Shown here piece by piece: positions 1 through 6,514 of a stretch of 9,749 nt of DNA (position 1 is its first letter; each line of letters opens with the position of its first letter). The stretch comes from Candidatus Campbellbacteria bacterium CG22_combo_CG10-13_8_21_14_all_36_13 (GTDB taxonomy: Bacteria > Patescibacteriota > Minisyncoccia > Phycocordibacterales > PCTT01): the NCBI GenBank assembly GCA_002771585.1, contig PCTT01000041.1, positions 710 to 10,458 of the forward strand. Direction: 5' to 3'. The position numbers and the translations under genes were made by a program. The notes beneath the pieces were generated by a model. That model did not search any database, was not told the DNA's origin, and saw nothing but the letters and a program-made list of their open reading frames with translations.

Positions 1-1398
1 GGGGTATTAGATCTAGAAGAAATACGACATGATTATCAAAGAGAATTATTTATAGAGCGTACAAACAATCTTCAGCCTTTTGTAGGAGGATTAGAAGCAC
101 AACTTTCAAGTGGAGAGATAACAAAAGAAGAGTTTGATCTTAAAATACGTGAACACATATTGGGTGAGATACATAAGGAACAAGGTTTAATAGATAAAGA
201 ATCTGTAGAAGGAATAGAGCGTAATAGATTAGAAAAACTAAAGGTATTCTGGCGACAACACACAAAATCACGCATTGCTGTGGGTGTGGGCTTGGGAGTT
301 GCCGCCGCCACTGGAGTCGGTGGGGCTGCTGTTGTTGTTGGTAGAGCTGCAATGGGTGCAGCTGGGACATATACTGGCGTAGAAGCAGGATTAGAGCGGT
401 TTACGGAAGTGCTTGGACATAAAGGACTTATTCAACAAATCAACAAAGAATTACCTCCGGTGGTTAAAAGACCTCACTACGCAGAAAGAGATCTTATGCG
501 ACATGATGCAATTCTTGCGAGAAGTTTAAAGAAAAGTGTTGAATCTATACCAGATGAGGAGATAAAGAAAGAAGCAGCGCGGTTAAGAATGTTGCAAGTA
601 GAAAAGGGTATGTCGGTTGGTGATGTAGCAGAAATGTATGGAAATCGTAATGCTCAAATCGGAAAATTAATTCTTGAAAGAGATGACCAAATAGCACTAG
701 ACAATGTTACAAAAGGTATAAATATGGAGGGTAGTCCTTTGGAATATCACCAGATACTATCCAACCGTCTTTCAGTAGAGTTAAATGAAAGAAATAAAAT
801 AACAGAATCAGATATTGATAAAGAGCGAGTAAAGAAAATATTTAGAAAAACAATTGCTGCCATTGCGGGTGCTGCTGTTGGGTGGGCTATATTGCGTCCA
901 GGCCCTACTCCGGAACCCGCCCCAAAGCCCACCCCAGAGCCAATACCATCACCTACACCAGAACCTATTCCAATAACTCCAGAACCAATACCATATAGCG
1001 TACAAGACGGCGATGTTTTATGGAAGATTATTGAATCAGATATTGGTAATAAAGGTTTACTTAATGGTTTGACAGAAGGTGCCCGTACTCACGCTATAGA
1101 TTCGTTGAAAGATGCGTTTGACAAACTTGACCCTGATTCATTAAAAGCCCTAGGCTTTACATCAGGTGATGCCGATGTGATTTTTAAAGGCAATGAACTT
1201 ATGTTGTCTGGTGTTCTTGATAATACGGCATTTGTTACAAAATCACTTGTTGAAGCCGGTAAACTATCTGTTGGTGAATTACAAGAGATTGTAAGCAATA
1301 ACAGAGAGATTGCCTCATGGCTTACAGCACACAGAAGCGAATTAAAAAGTGTATACGATTCTCAAATGATTGATCAGGTACTACGTGGGCAAATCTAA
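1..1398 (+). CDS. 5'-truncated membrane-anchored protein with Pro-rich linker and LysM-like C-terminal domain
   Basis: The frame is open from base 1, so the gene starts outside the window; 465 residues remain. The TTG at 160 is an internal codon in this open frame, not a supported start. In order: a charged helical N-part, a Gly/Ala/Val-rich hydrophobic stretch (about residues 92-123), a charged mostly helical region, a short hydrophobic segment (about 284-298), a Pro-rich linker of PTPEP/PEPIP repeats (300-331), then YSVQDGDVLWKI (332-343), which matches the first half of a LysM motif. The second half (FKGNELMLSG-like) comes about 60 residues later, so this is an expanded or degenerate LysM-like domain rather than a 44-residue standard one. 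LysM domains bind peptidoglycan, so a protein fixed in the membrane that reaches the wall by a stiff linker is inferred. No enzyme motif is seen. A terminator follows directly, and the next gene has its own -10 box. Confidence 0.8.
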   Translation, partial: GVLDLEEIRHDYQRELFIERTNNLQPFVGGLEAQLSSGEITKEEFDLKIREHILGEIHKEQGLIDKESVEGIERNRLEKLKVFWRQHTKSRIAVGVGLGVAAATGVGGAAVVVGRAAMGAAGTYTGVEAGLERFTEVLGHKGLIQQINKELPPVVKRPHYAERDLMRHDAILARSLKKSVESIPDEEIKKEAARLRMLQVEKGMSVGDVAEMYGNRNAQIGKLILERDDQIALDNVTKGINMEGSPLEYHQILSNRLSVELNERNKITESDIDKERVKKIFRKTIAAIAGAAVGWAILRPGPTPEPAPKPTPEPIPSPTPEPIPITPEPIPYSVQDGDVLWKIIESDIGNKGLLNGLTEGARTHAIDSLKDAFDKLDPDSLKALGFTSGDADVIFKGNELMLSGVLDNTAFVTKSLVEAGKLSVGELQEIVSNNREIASWLTAHRSELKSVYDSQMIDQVLRGQI

Positions 1399-1404
1399 TA
1401 CTAA

Positions 1405-1434
1405 CAAAAAACCGCTTCAATGCGGTTTTTTTGT
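1405..1434 (+). terminator. Rho-independent terminator after the LysM-like gene
   Basis: A6CCGC (1406-1415) pairs with GCGGT6 (1422-1431) around the loop TTCAAT and ends in a T-run. It lies 7 nt after the stop of the upstream gene and ends only about 16 nt before the next start codon at 1450, so the two genes are probably separate units. Confidence 0.85.
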
Positions 1435-1436
1435 TG

Positions 1437-1442
1437 TATAAT
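1437..1442 (+). promoter_or_regulatory. -10 box for the VirD4-like gene, leaderless configuration
   Basis: A perfect TATAAT ends 7 nt before the ATG at 1450, which puts the expected transcription start at about 1449-1450, at or next to the start codon. No good -35 is visible; that position falls inside the preceding terminator hairpin. No Shine-Dalgarno is present. Confidence 0.55.
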
Positions 1443-1449
1443 ATTTGTA

Positions 1450-4251
1450 ATGGAAAATTCAAACACAACACCAGAGCAACCATTTAAAACAGCCGACGAA
1501 GAATTAGCTTTCTTGCGCGAAAAGGTGAAACAAATGGAAAATGTGCCAGAGCAGGAAACCCTTGATGATGGCCGCACTGAAAAAGTAGCTTCTTCTATGA
1601 TACGAGAATACCAACAAGCCCCACATGAAAATGTCGTGTCGCAAGAGTTCTCTATACCAGAGACAGAACAAGTACAACTTATTGAATCACTAAAACCTGA
1701 AACACACGATACCCGTATAGCAGAGCTATATAATGTGGCTATTAATAAAGGCATAAAAAACGCCTTATCTATTGTGGATAAGATGGATGACCCACATATA
1801 GACGATGATTTTCATCGTTTTTTGATTGCGTATATAAAAGAAGGACATGAAATAGCTGGCGTGCAAAAAACAACTCTTGGGAACGCTCTTCACATGACTT
1901 TGTATGAAATAAATATTCCAGAGCAATCAGAAGAAGATAGAAATAGAAATATTACTGAGCTTATTTCTACTATGGAGCACTTTTTTTCCAATATGCTTGG
2001 TATATATAATGAAAAAGAAAATCCAAAATTGTATTTCACGATTGAGCTTGCTGTTGAGCACGTTGGTCAAGAGGTAAAAATCTTTGCATCAGTTCCAGAC
2101 AAAATGAAAAGTCTTTTTGAGAAGAATCTTTTATCTTTTTTCCCAAAAATAAAACTCACTGAAGCAATAAATGATTACAATATATTTACGGAAGGAAATA
2201 AATCTTCTGTGTCATACGCGAAAGGGAGTAAAAAAGATATATTTCCAATTAAAACACACGACAAATTTACAACAGACCCGATGATATCTATTTTGAATGC
2301 TTTTTCAAAACTCAAAATGGAAGGCGAGGGCGCTTCTATACAAATAATAATTAGACCAGAGGGGGAGAAATACATGTATTTCTTTAAAGAGGCCTTAAAG
2401 AAGCTTGAGACTGGCGCTGATGTGAGCTCTGCAATTGATATTGATTATACACTTGGTCAAACGGCATTAAAGCTCGGGAAAGAGCTTATTTTTGGATCTG
2501 GAAAAGGAACCCCGTCTATGTCAAAAGAAACCCAAGAGAAGGATGGTAAGAATGAACAGGTCAATTTAGCTATGGAAAACATAAGAGAAAAAACTTCCTA
2601 TCCAGTATTGTCATGTAATATTCGAATAGTTGCTTCAGCCCCAACAGAATCTGAAGCAGAAAATATACTTAATATTCTTGAGGCACCATTTAATCAGTTT
2701 GAAAATCCGCACACTAATAAAATTTCATTTTCTGGATTGAAAAAAAGAGAGTTAGATGGTGCTCTTCATGACTTCTCGTTTCGTCTGTTTAACGAAGAAT
2801 ATACAGTGCCTTTGAATATAAAGGAGCTTGCAACAATAATTCACATACCAACAAACGGTGATAATCTTGCAAGAGAGGTAAGACAAAGTAAGTCTGGTTA
2901 TTCTGCGGCACCAATAAATGTTTCCACCCATGGCGTTCTTATAGGTTATAACGAAAATAGTGGCGCAAGGACAGAAATCTATATAACTCCAGAGGACAGA
3001 CTTCGTCATTTATATGTAATAGGACAGACTGGAACAGGAAAGACCTCAGGCCTGAAGAATATGGTTATTCAAGATATTAAAAATGGTGATGGTGTTTGTA
3101 TGATTGATCCACACGGAAGTGATATTTTAGATATTCTTGGAAATATTCCTCCAGAGAGAATTGATGACGTAATATATTTTGACCCAAGCTATACAGCACG
3201 TCCTCTCGCAATGAATATGCTAGAGTATGACCCAAATTATCCAGAGCAAAAGACGTTTGTTGTAAATGAAATGCTTGGAATTTTTAATAAACTTTTTGAC
3301 ATGAAGACGGCTGGTGGTCCTATGTTTGAACAGTATTTTAGAAATTCTGTTTTGCTTGTAATGGAGAGCCCGGAAACAGGCAACACCCTTCTTGATGTGT
3401 CTCGTGTTCTTTCAGAAAAATCGTTTAGAGATATGAAGTTGGCTAGCTCCAAAAATCCTGTTGTGAATCAATATTGGAGAGAGGTTGCAGAAAAAGCCGG
3501 TGGTGAAGCCTCACTTGCAAACATGGTTCCGTATATTACTAGCAAGTTTGATGTATTTCTTTCAAACGACATAATGCGACCAATAATTGCTCAAGAAAAA
3601 TCCAGCTTCAACTTCAGGGAAATAATGGATAATAAAAAGATTTTATTGGTTAATTTATCAAAAGGTAAGCTTGGTGATATAAATGCAAACCTTCTTGGCC
3701 TTATCATTGTTGGTAAGATTTTGATGGCTTCACTTTCTAGATCTGATGCAATGCATTTAAATTTGCCTCCTTTTTATCTTTACATAGATGAGTTCCAAAA
3801 TATTACAACTGATTCAATAGCTACTATTTTGTCTGAGGCAAGGAAATACAAACTAGGGCTTTCGATTGCTCATCAGTTTATTGCTCAAATTCAGCCAGAA
3901 ATAAGGGATGCTGTATTTGGAAACGTTGGCTCTATCATGGCTTATCGAGTTGGCACTGATGATGCAGAATATTTAGAGAAACAATTTGCGCCTACGTTTA
4001 GTGCAAGAGACATAATGGGTATAGATAATTTTCATGCCTATGTGAAACTTTTGATGAATGGGCAGCCGGTAAAACCTTTTGATATAAGTGTTCCTCGGCC
4101 ACAAAAAGGCGACATATCTAGGGCCAATAAAATTGTTGAACTGTCCCATCTGAAGTTTGGTAGAGATAGGGGGGAGATTGAGGCTATTATAATGGACAAA
4201 TATAACTCACTAAAAAAATCACCAGATAATCCAGATGCTAGGATCGCATAA
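1450..4251 (+). CDS. VirD4/TraG-like type IV secretion coupling ATPase of CPR type
   Basis: A 933-residue P-loop ATPase, probably a hexameric motor that moves DNA or protein through the membrane. Residues 1-95 are acidic and partly helical. About 95-470 form a conserved region usual in CPR homologues (including a FTIELAVEHVGQEVKIF block and ELATIIHIP just before the motor). Walker A is GQTGTGKT at 525-532 (K531, T532); MIDPHGSD follows on the next strand; Walker B is LYIDEFQ with D780 and E781; the C-terminal part has the SEARKYKLGLSIAHQ motif of the TraD/TrwB family. I chose the ATG at 1450: the in-frame ATG at 1420 lies inside the terminator and upstream of the TATAAT. No obvious N-terminal membrane helices are seen, unlike classical VirD4, so membrane attachment would need a partner. 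The upstream membrane protein is a possible but unproven one. A VirB4-like role cannot be excluded. Confidence 0.88.
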   Translation: MENSNTTPEQPFKTADEELAFLREKVKQMENVPEQETLDDGRTEKVASSMIREYQQAPHENVVSQEFSIPETEQVQLIESLKPETHDTRIAELYNVAINKGIKNALSIVDKMDDPHIDDDFHRFLIAYIKEGHEIAGVQKTTLGNALHMTLYEINIPEQSEEDRNRNITELISTMEHFFSNMLGIYNEKENPKLYFTIELAVEHVGQEVKIFASVPDKMKSLFEKNLLSFFPKIKLTEAINDYNIFTEGNKSSVSYAKGSKKDIFPIKTHDKFTTDPMISILNAFSKLKMEGEGASIQIIIRPEGEKYMYFFKEALKKLETGADVSSAIDIDYTLGQTALKLGKELIFGSGKGTPSMSKETQEKDGKNEQVNLAMENIREKTSYPVLSCNIRIVASAPTESEAENILNILEAPFNQFENPHTNKISFSGLKKRELDGALHDFSFRLFNEEYTVPLNIKELATIIHIPTNGDNLAREVRQSKSGYSAAPINVSTHGVLIGYNENSGARTEIYITPEDRLRHLYVIGQTGTGKTSGLKNMVIQDIKNGDGVCMIDPHGSDILDILGNIPPERIDDVIYFDPSYTARPLAMNMLEYDPNYPEQKTFVVNEMLGIFNKLFDMKTAGGPMFEQYFRNSVLLVMESPETGNTLLDVSRVLSEKSFRDMKLASSKNPVVNQYWREVAEKAGGEASLANMVPYITSKFDVFLSNDIMRPIIAQEKSSFNFREIMDNKKILLVNLSKGKLGDINANLLGLIIVGKILMASLSRSDAMHLNLPPFYLYIDEFQNITTDSIATILSEARKYKLGLSIAHQFIAQIQPEIRDAVFGNVGSIMAYRVGTDDAEYLEKQFAPTFSARDIMGIDNFHAYVKLLMNGQPVKPFDISVPRPQKGDISRANKIVELSHLKFGRDRGEIEAIIMDKYNSLKKSPDNPDARIA

Positions 4252-4257
4252 CTCGGT

Positions 4258-4287
4258 TTATTTGTAGAAAATACAAACAAGTTATTT
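4258..4287 (+). terminator. Probable AT-rich terminator after the VirD4-like gene
   Basis: TTTGTA (4261-4266) and TACAAA (4272-4277) form a stem around GAAAA, extendable past one mismatch, followed by GTTATTTTTT. It begins about 7 nt after the stop codon. The stem is weak because it is almost all A:T. Confidence 0.45.
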
Positions 4288-4293
4288 TTTGGT

Positions 4294-4335
4294 CGTTATT
4301 CTTAATTCTTAATTCATAATTCCTAATTCTGAACT
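4294..4335. repeat. Heptanucleotide tandem repeat, consensus CNTAATT, six units
   Basis: Six adjacent 7-bp units: CGTTATT, CTTAATT, CTTAATT, CATAATT, CCTAATT, CTGAACT. Two central units are identical and the outer ones have drifted. It is intergenic, between the VirD4-like gene and the rplS promoter. The format recalls the short tandemly repeated repetitive (STRR) heptamers known from cyanobacteria; a second array of different sequence lies at 7923-7957. Confidence 0.75.
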
Positions 4336-4341
4336 AAACCC

Positions 4342-4370
4342 TTGATAACATTTGGTCTATGTGCTAAAGT
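4342..4370 (+). promoter_or_regulatory. Sigma70-type promoter for the rplS leader
   Basis: TTGATA (4342-4347), an exact 17-nt spacer, then TAAAGT (4365-4370). Expected transcription start is about 4377, giving a leader of roughly 130 nt before rplS. Confidence 0.6.
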
Positions 4371-4393
4371 GTGGCTTACTTTTAAGTATAAAT

Positions 4394-4483
4394 ATGGATA
4401 CAAAAATTGCGCACCCCAGCAAATTAAGAAGCCTTGCTTCAATTCGCGGGGCGAGAAGTGGATGTATCATATTAAGGCAATAA
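4394..4483 (+). CDS. 29-residue mini-ORF in the rplS leader
   Basis: ATG at 4394, stop TAA at 4481-4483, 26 nt before the rplS start. The peptide is basic (LRSLASIRGARSG in its middle, ending CIILRQ) and resembles no family I know. It starts about 17 nt after the predicted transcription start and has no Shine-Dalgarno. Its middle codons form a predicted hairpin, so this may be a leader peptide that tunes rplS expression, or simply chance coding inside a structured leader. Synonymous conservation in relatives would decide. Confidence 0.3.
   Translation: MDTKIAHPSKLRSLASIRGARSGCIILRQ
4414..4451 (+). promoter_or_regulatory. Hairpin in the rplS leader, candidate L19 autoregulatory element
   Basis: CCCC (4414-4417) pairs with GGGG (4448-4451); inside, AATT pairs with AATT; at the tip GAAGC-CTT-GCTTC forms a 5-bp stem with a 3-nt loop. 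An internal loop and an AA bulge interrupt the helix, as in many ribosomal-protein leaders. Ribosomal protein leaders for L19 are known in other phyla; I do not claim homology to them. Confidence 0.4.
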
Positions 4484-4509
4484 AAATATACTGAATATTA
4501 AATTATAAT

Positions 4510-5046
4510 ATGGGATCAAAAATTTTACACAAAATAATATCGCCAGTAAACGTTGATGAAAGACGCGCTCTTGATATTAGGGCAGGGGATACTGTGAAGG
4601 TATATCAAAAGATTCAAGAAAAAGGCAAAACGAGACTTCAGGTTTTTGAGGGTGTTGTTTTGGCCACAAAACACGGCAAAGAAGCAGGGGGCACTTTTAC
4701 TGTAAGGAGAGTTTCAAATGGCGTTGGTATGGAAAAAATTTACCCATTATACTCACCAAACATAGACAAAATTGAGATATTAAAGAGGGCAAAAGTAAGA
4801 CAATCTAAGCTATATCACATAAGAGACAAAGCAACAAAAGAAATAAGACGACAAATGAGAAGATCAAGGTTTATGGACACATCAACGGAGAGTGATATGG
4901 AGTACCAAGCAAGAACGGAGGTAGAAGCAAAAGAAGAAGCAGAGGCCGACGCAATGATGGAGGAAGTAAATACTAGTCCTGAGGGTGAGCAAGTGGTAGA
5001 GGAGGTGGAAGCTGTAGAGGAGGTAAAGTCAGAAGAGTCTAAATAA
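4510..5046 (+). CDS. rplS: 50S ribosomal protein L19 (bL19) with acidic C-terminal extension
   Basis: bL19 sits at the 30S-50S interface of the ribosome. Family blocks are clear: RAGDTVKVYQKIQEKGKTR (24-42), QVFEGVVLATKHG (44-56), GTFTVRRVSNGVG (61-73), KIYPLYSPNIDKIEI (76-90), KRAKVRQSKLYHIR (92-105). The core ends near residue 115-120, the usual length for the whole protein. About 60 further residues rich in Glu, Val and Ala follow, which most bL19 proteins lack. The gene stands alone here without its common neighbours trmD, rimM or rpsP. Start ATG at 4510 is the only one that gives the full N-terminus; no Shine-Dalgarno precedes it. A promoter, mini-ORF and hairpin lie upstream and a strong terminator downstream. 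Confidence 0.95.
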   Translation: MGSKILHKIISPVNVDERRALDIRAGDTVKVYQKIQEKGKTRLQVFEGVVLATKHGKEAGGTFTVRRVSNGVGMEKIYPLYSPNIDKIEILKRAKVRQSKLYHIRDKATKEIRRQMRRSRFMDTSTESDMEYQARTEVEAKEEAEADAMMEEVNTSPEGEQVVEEVEAVEEVKSEESK

Positions 5047-5060
5047 TAAAATGAAGTAAA

Positions 5061-5092
5061 ACAAAAAAGAGGGGACAACTCCTCTTTTTTGT
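5061..5092 (+). terminator. Rho-independent terminator after rplS
   Basis: A perfect 12-bp stem: ACAAAAAAGAGG (5061-5072) with CCTCTTTTTTGT (5081-5092), loop of 8 nt, T-run inside the 3' arm. It lies 14 nt after the rplS stop. Confidence 0.88.
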
Positions 5093-5101
5093 TTCTTGTG
5101 G

Positions 5102-5107
5102 CATAAT
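5102..5107 (+). promoter_or_regulatory. Possible -10 box for tRNA-Leu
   Basis: CATAAT ends 8 nt before the first base of the mature tRNA. This would start transcription at about 5114, almost without a 5' leader. The -35 region would overlap the rplS terminator and is not convincing. Confidence 0.35.
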
Positions 5108-5115
5108 ACTTTTAT

Positions 5116-5202
5116 GCCCAGGTGGCGAAATTGGTAGACGCGCATCCTTGAGGGGGATGTGTCCTTACGGATGTGCTGGTTCGAATCCAGTCCTGGGCAC
5201 CA
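5116..5202 (+). tRNA. tRNA-Leu, anticodon GAG
   Basis: Acceptor stem GCCCAGG (5116-5122) pairs perfectly with CCTGGGC (5192-5198), then discriminator A and an encoded CCA (5200-5202). The D arm contains TTGGTAGAC, the anticodon loop is TTGAGGG (5148-5154) with GAG at 5150-5152, and the T loop is canonical TTCGAAT. A long variable arm (TCCTTACGGA region) marks a class II tRNA, which with GAG gives leucine (CUU/CUC codons). Confidence 0.97.
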
Positions 5203-5237
5203 ACAATAAAATTATAATCGTGGATGTGTTGGTTGGT

Positions 5238-5280
5238 ATTTGCATGTTTTACACAATGTATATGTGCTACTGCAAATTTT
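5238..5280 (+). terminator. Possible terminator after tRNA-Leu
   Basis: ATTTGCA (5238-5244) pairs with TGCAAAT (5271-5277), followed by T's. The loop is long (26 nt) and holds ACACA/TGTG that could pair further. Weak evidence; it may instead be a plain inverted repeat. Confidence 0.3.
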
Positions 5281-5283
5281 TGT

Positions 5284-5292
5284 TGTTATAAT
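5284..5292 (+). promoter_or_regulatory. Extended -10 promoter of the 5301 membrane protein, leaderless configuration
   Basis: TGTTATAAT (TGnTATAAT) is a perfect extended -10 that ends 8 nt before the ATG at 5301. Expected transcription start is about 5299-5301. The AAGGA just before the ATG is only 1 nt away, too close to act as a Shine-Dalgarno. Confidence 0.55.
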
Positions 5293-5300
5293 TTAAGGAC

Positions 5301-5705
5301 ATGAACAATACAAAACATAAGGTTTTCGAGTCAATTTGGTTTTGGTGGTTTCTTTTTACTCTTATTTATACAATTTTGAATTTTTCTGGTTCTTTAGGGC
5401 TACCATTGCCTCTTGGGGGGTATGTAATGGGATTTTTTGGCCTTTTTGTACCGTTTGGTTTATGGTCATCATTTCTTTTGGTGGCACTACACGTGCCGTC
5501 AATAGTTGCTCTGTTTGTTTTTATTGGGTTAATGATTTTTGCCAATAAAAAACTCAAGACTAAAGAGATTGTATTATGGAAAAGAATACTTATTAATTTA
5601 CTCATACTATTACTTATCACAACTCTTGTAGACTTTATGCGCGGCACATTTTTTGAGTCTTGGAAGATTATGTTTAGTGGGGGTGACCTTGATATGGGCT
5701 TTTGA
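5301..5705 (+). CDS. Uncharacterised four-helix membrane protein
   Basis: 134 residues, strongly hydrophobic, with likely membrane segments at about 11-28, 41-63, 65-82 and 95-111. Lysine-rich turns (ANKKLKTKE at 81-89; WKR at 93-95) separate the third and fourth helices. There are no catalytic-looking motifs and no cysteines or histidine pairs that would suggest metal or redox work. I do not recognise a family. The gene stands alone, with a promoter on its start codon and hairpins after it. The AT-rich codon use matches its neighbours, so it is probably native. Confidence 0.75.
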   Translation: MNNTKHKVFESIWFWWFLFTLIYTILNFSGSLGLPLPLGGYVMGFFGLFVPFGLWSSFLLVALHVPSIVALFVFIGLMIFANKKLKTKEIVLWKRILINLLILLLITTLVDFMRGTFFESWKIMFSGGDLDMGF

Positions 5706-5761
5706 TAAGGGTATTTAAAAGACTCGAATTATAATAAAAAAACCAAATACTTTTCGCCTAG

Positions 5762-5780
5762 ACACCGTAAAGGTGTTTTG
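5762..5780 (+). terminator. Short hairpin terminator candidate after the 5301 gene
   Basis: ACACC (5762-5766) and GGTGT (5772-5776) close a GTAAA loop, followed by TTTGTT. The 5-bp stem is short, so the call is tentative. It is the only terminator-like element soon after the stop at 5705. Confidence 0.4.
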
Positions 5781-5817
5781 TTATTGTATATTTCCTATGC
5801 TATACACCCCAGAACTA

Positions 5818-5866
5818 TAAGCCACGGGCTTAAGTACCTGCCTACCGCAGGCAGGCGGGGCAGGAA
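5818..5866. repeat. Palindromic (REP-like) intergenic element
   Basis: Two adjacent perfect hairpins: TAAGCC-ACG-GGCTTA (5818-5832), then CCTGCCT-ACCGC-AGGCAGG (5837-5855), followed by a further partial copy GGGGCAGG (5857-5864). The GC-rich block stands out from AT-rich surroundings. I recall palindromes of the CCTGCCT/AGGCAGG kind as recurrent in CPR intergenic DNA, and REP-like elements can be spread by IS200-type (RAYT) transposases; neither can be shown from this window. Confidence 0.6.
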
Positions 5867-5903
5867 GTGCCTATATATAGTTAGGTAAGAAATGTACATC
5901 CTA

Positions 5904-5922
5904 TATAAATGAAATATATAAT
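5904..5922 (+). promoter_or_regulatory. -10 boxes just upstream of the adenosyltransferase gene
   Basis: TATAAA at 5904-5909 would give a leader of about 10 nt; TATAAT at 5917-5922 ends only 3 nt before the ATG at 5926 and seems too close. Which one is used cannot be told from sequence. No Shine-Dalgarno is present. Confidence 0.35.
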
Positions 5923-5925
5923 CAT

Positions 5926-6480
5926 ATGCTATACACACGAAAGGGGGACAAGGGAACAACAAAAACATTAAGAGGGGACGGCATGATCCCTAAAGACTCT
6001 TTAATTACAGAGGCCCTTGGTACTGTAGATGAGCTAAACTCTTTTTTAGGTTTATGTAAGGTAAAAGCAGGACTCGATGTGGTTATGGTAAAAGATGAAA
6101 AAATAACTATTGCATCTATTGTTGAGAATGTGCAAAAAAATCTATTTATTGTCCAGGCAGAACTTGCTGGGGCAGACAAAAAACTAAATGAAAAAAAAAT
6201 AAAGGAGTTGGAGGATATCGTGGATAGTATAGAAAAACAATTACCACCAATTACAACATTCTTAGTTTCTGGTGGTACAGAACTCGGCGCTTTGTTTGAT
6301 GTTGTTCGTACTATTACCAGGAGAGCAGAAAGACGACTTATTAGTGTGCACACAAAAGAGGTAGAATTAGACGAGTTTACACTTGGTTACATAAATAGAT
6401 TATCTTCTTTGATGTATGCTCTAGCAAGACACTCAAATTATAAATCTGGGATGAAAGAATCAGCGCCGGACTATAAATAA
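5926..6480 (+). CDS. Cob(I)alamin adenosyltransferase, PduO/MMAB type
   Basis: Transfers the adenosyl group of ATP to cob(I)alamin, making adenosylcobalamin; cytosolic, trimeric in known members. 184 residues, the normal length. Visible motifs: the N-terminal ATP-binding stretch YTRKGDKGTT (3-12), GTVDELNSFLG (32-42), RTITRRAERR (128-137, the family's conserved Arg-rich ATP and cobalamin helix) and GYINRLSSLMYALAR (154-168). The usual PGG before the Arg-rich helix reads SGG here (115-117). Start ATG at 5926 gives the standard two residues before YTR. No cobalamin enzyme or transporter is nearby. In CPR a natural user would be a class II ribonucleotide reductase, which is inference. A weak AT hairpin follows the gene. 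Confidence 0.93.
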   Translation: MLYTRKGDKGTTKTLRGDGMIPKDSLITEALGTVDELNSFLGLCKVKAGLDVVMVKDEKITIASIVENVQKNLFIVQAELAGADKKLNEKKIKELEDIVDSIEKQLPPITTFLVSGGTELGALFDVVRTITRRAERRLISVHTKEVELDEFTLGYINRLSSLMYALARHSNYKSGMKESAPDYK

Positions 6481-6514
6481 AAACAAGGAGCGTTTAGCGA
6501 CTATGTTTTTATTT
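6475..6514 (+). terminator. AT-stem terminator candidate after the adenosyltransferase gene
   Basis: AAATAAAAACA (6475-6485) is perfectly complementary to TGTTTTTATTT (6504-6514) across an 18-nt loop with a direct repeat AGCG-TTT-AGCG. The stem includes the stop codon. The loop is long and the stem AT-only, so efficiency is doubtful. Confidence 0.5.

Noticed and set aside
160..162. TTG as the start codon of the first gene
   Set aside because: The frame stays open back to base 1 with protein-like sequence and there is no ribosome binding site; the gene simply continues beyond the window edge.
1420..1449. ATG at 1420 as start of the VirD4-like ATPase
   Set aside because: It lies inside the terminator hairpin and upstream of the TATAAT; the ten added residues (MRFFCCIIFV) come from terminator and promoter sequence.
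4504..4509. TATAAT directly touching the rplS start codon as its promoter
   Set aside because: Transcription from it would begin inside the coding region; TTGATA-17-TAAAGT at 4342-4370 or TATACT at 4487-4492 are better placed.
5293..5300. AAGGA before the 5301 gene as a Shine-Dalgarno
   Set aside because: It is 1 nt from the ATG, too close for normal ribosome placement, and would lie mostly upstream of the predicted transcription start.
5922..6353. Minus-strand 143-codon frame opposite the adenosyltransferase gene
   Set aside because: The plus-strand frame carries all PduO family motifs; the Ser/Thr-rich antisense product is typical shadow sequence.
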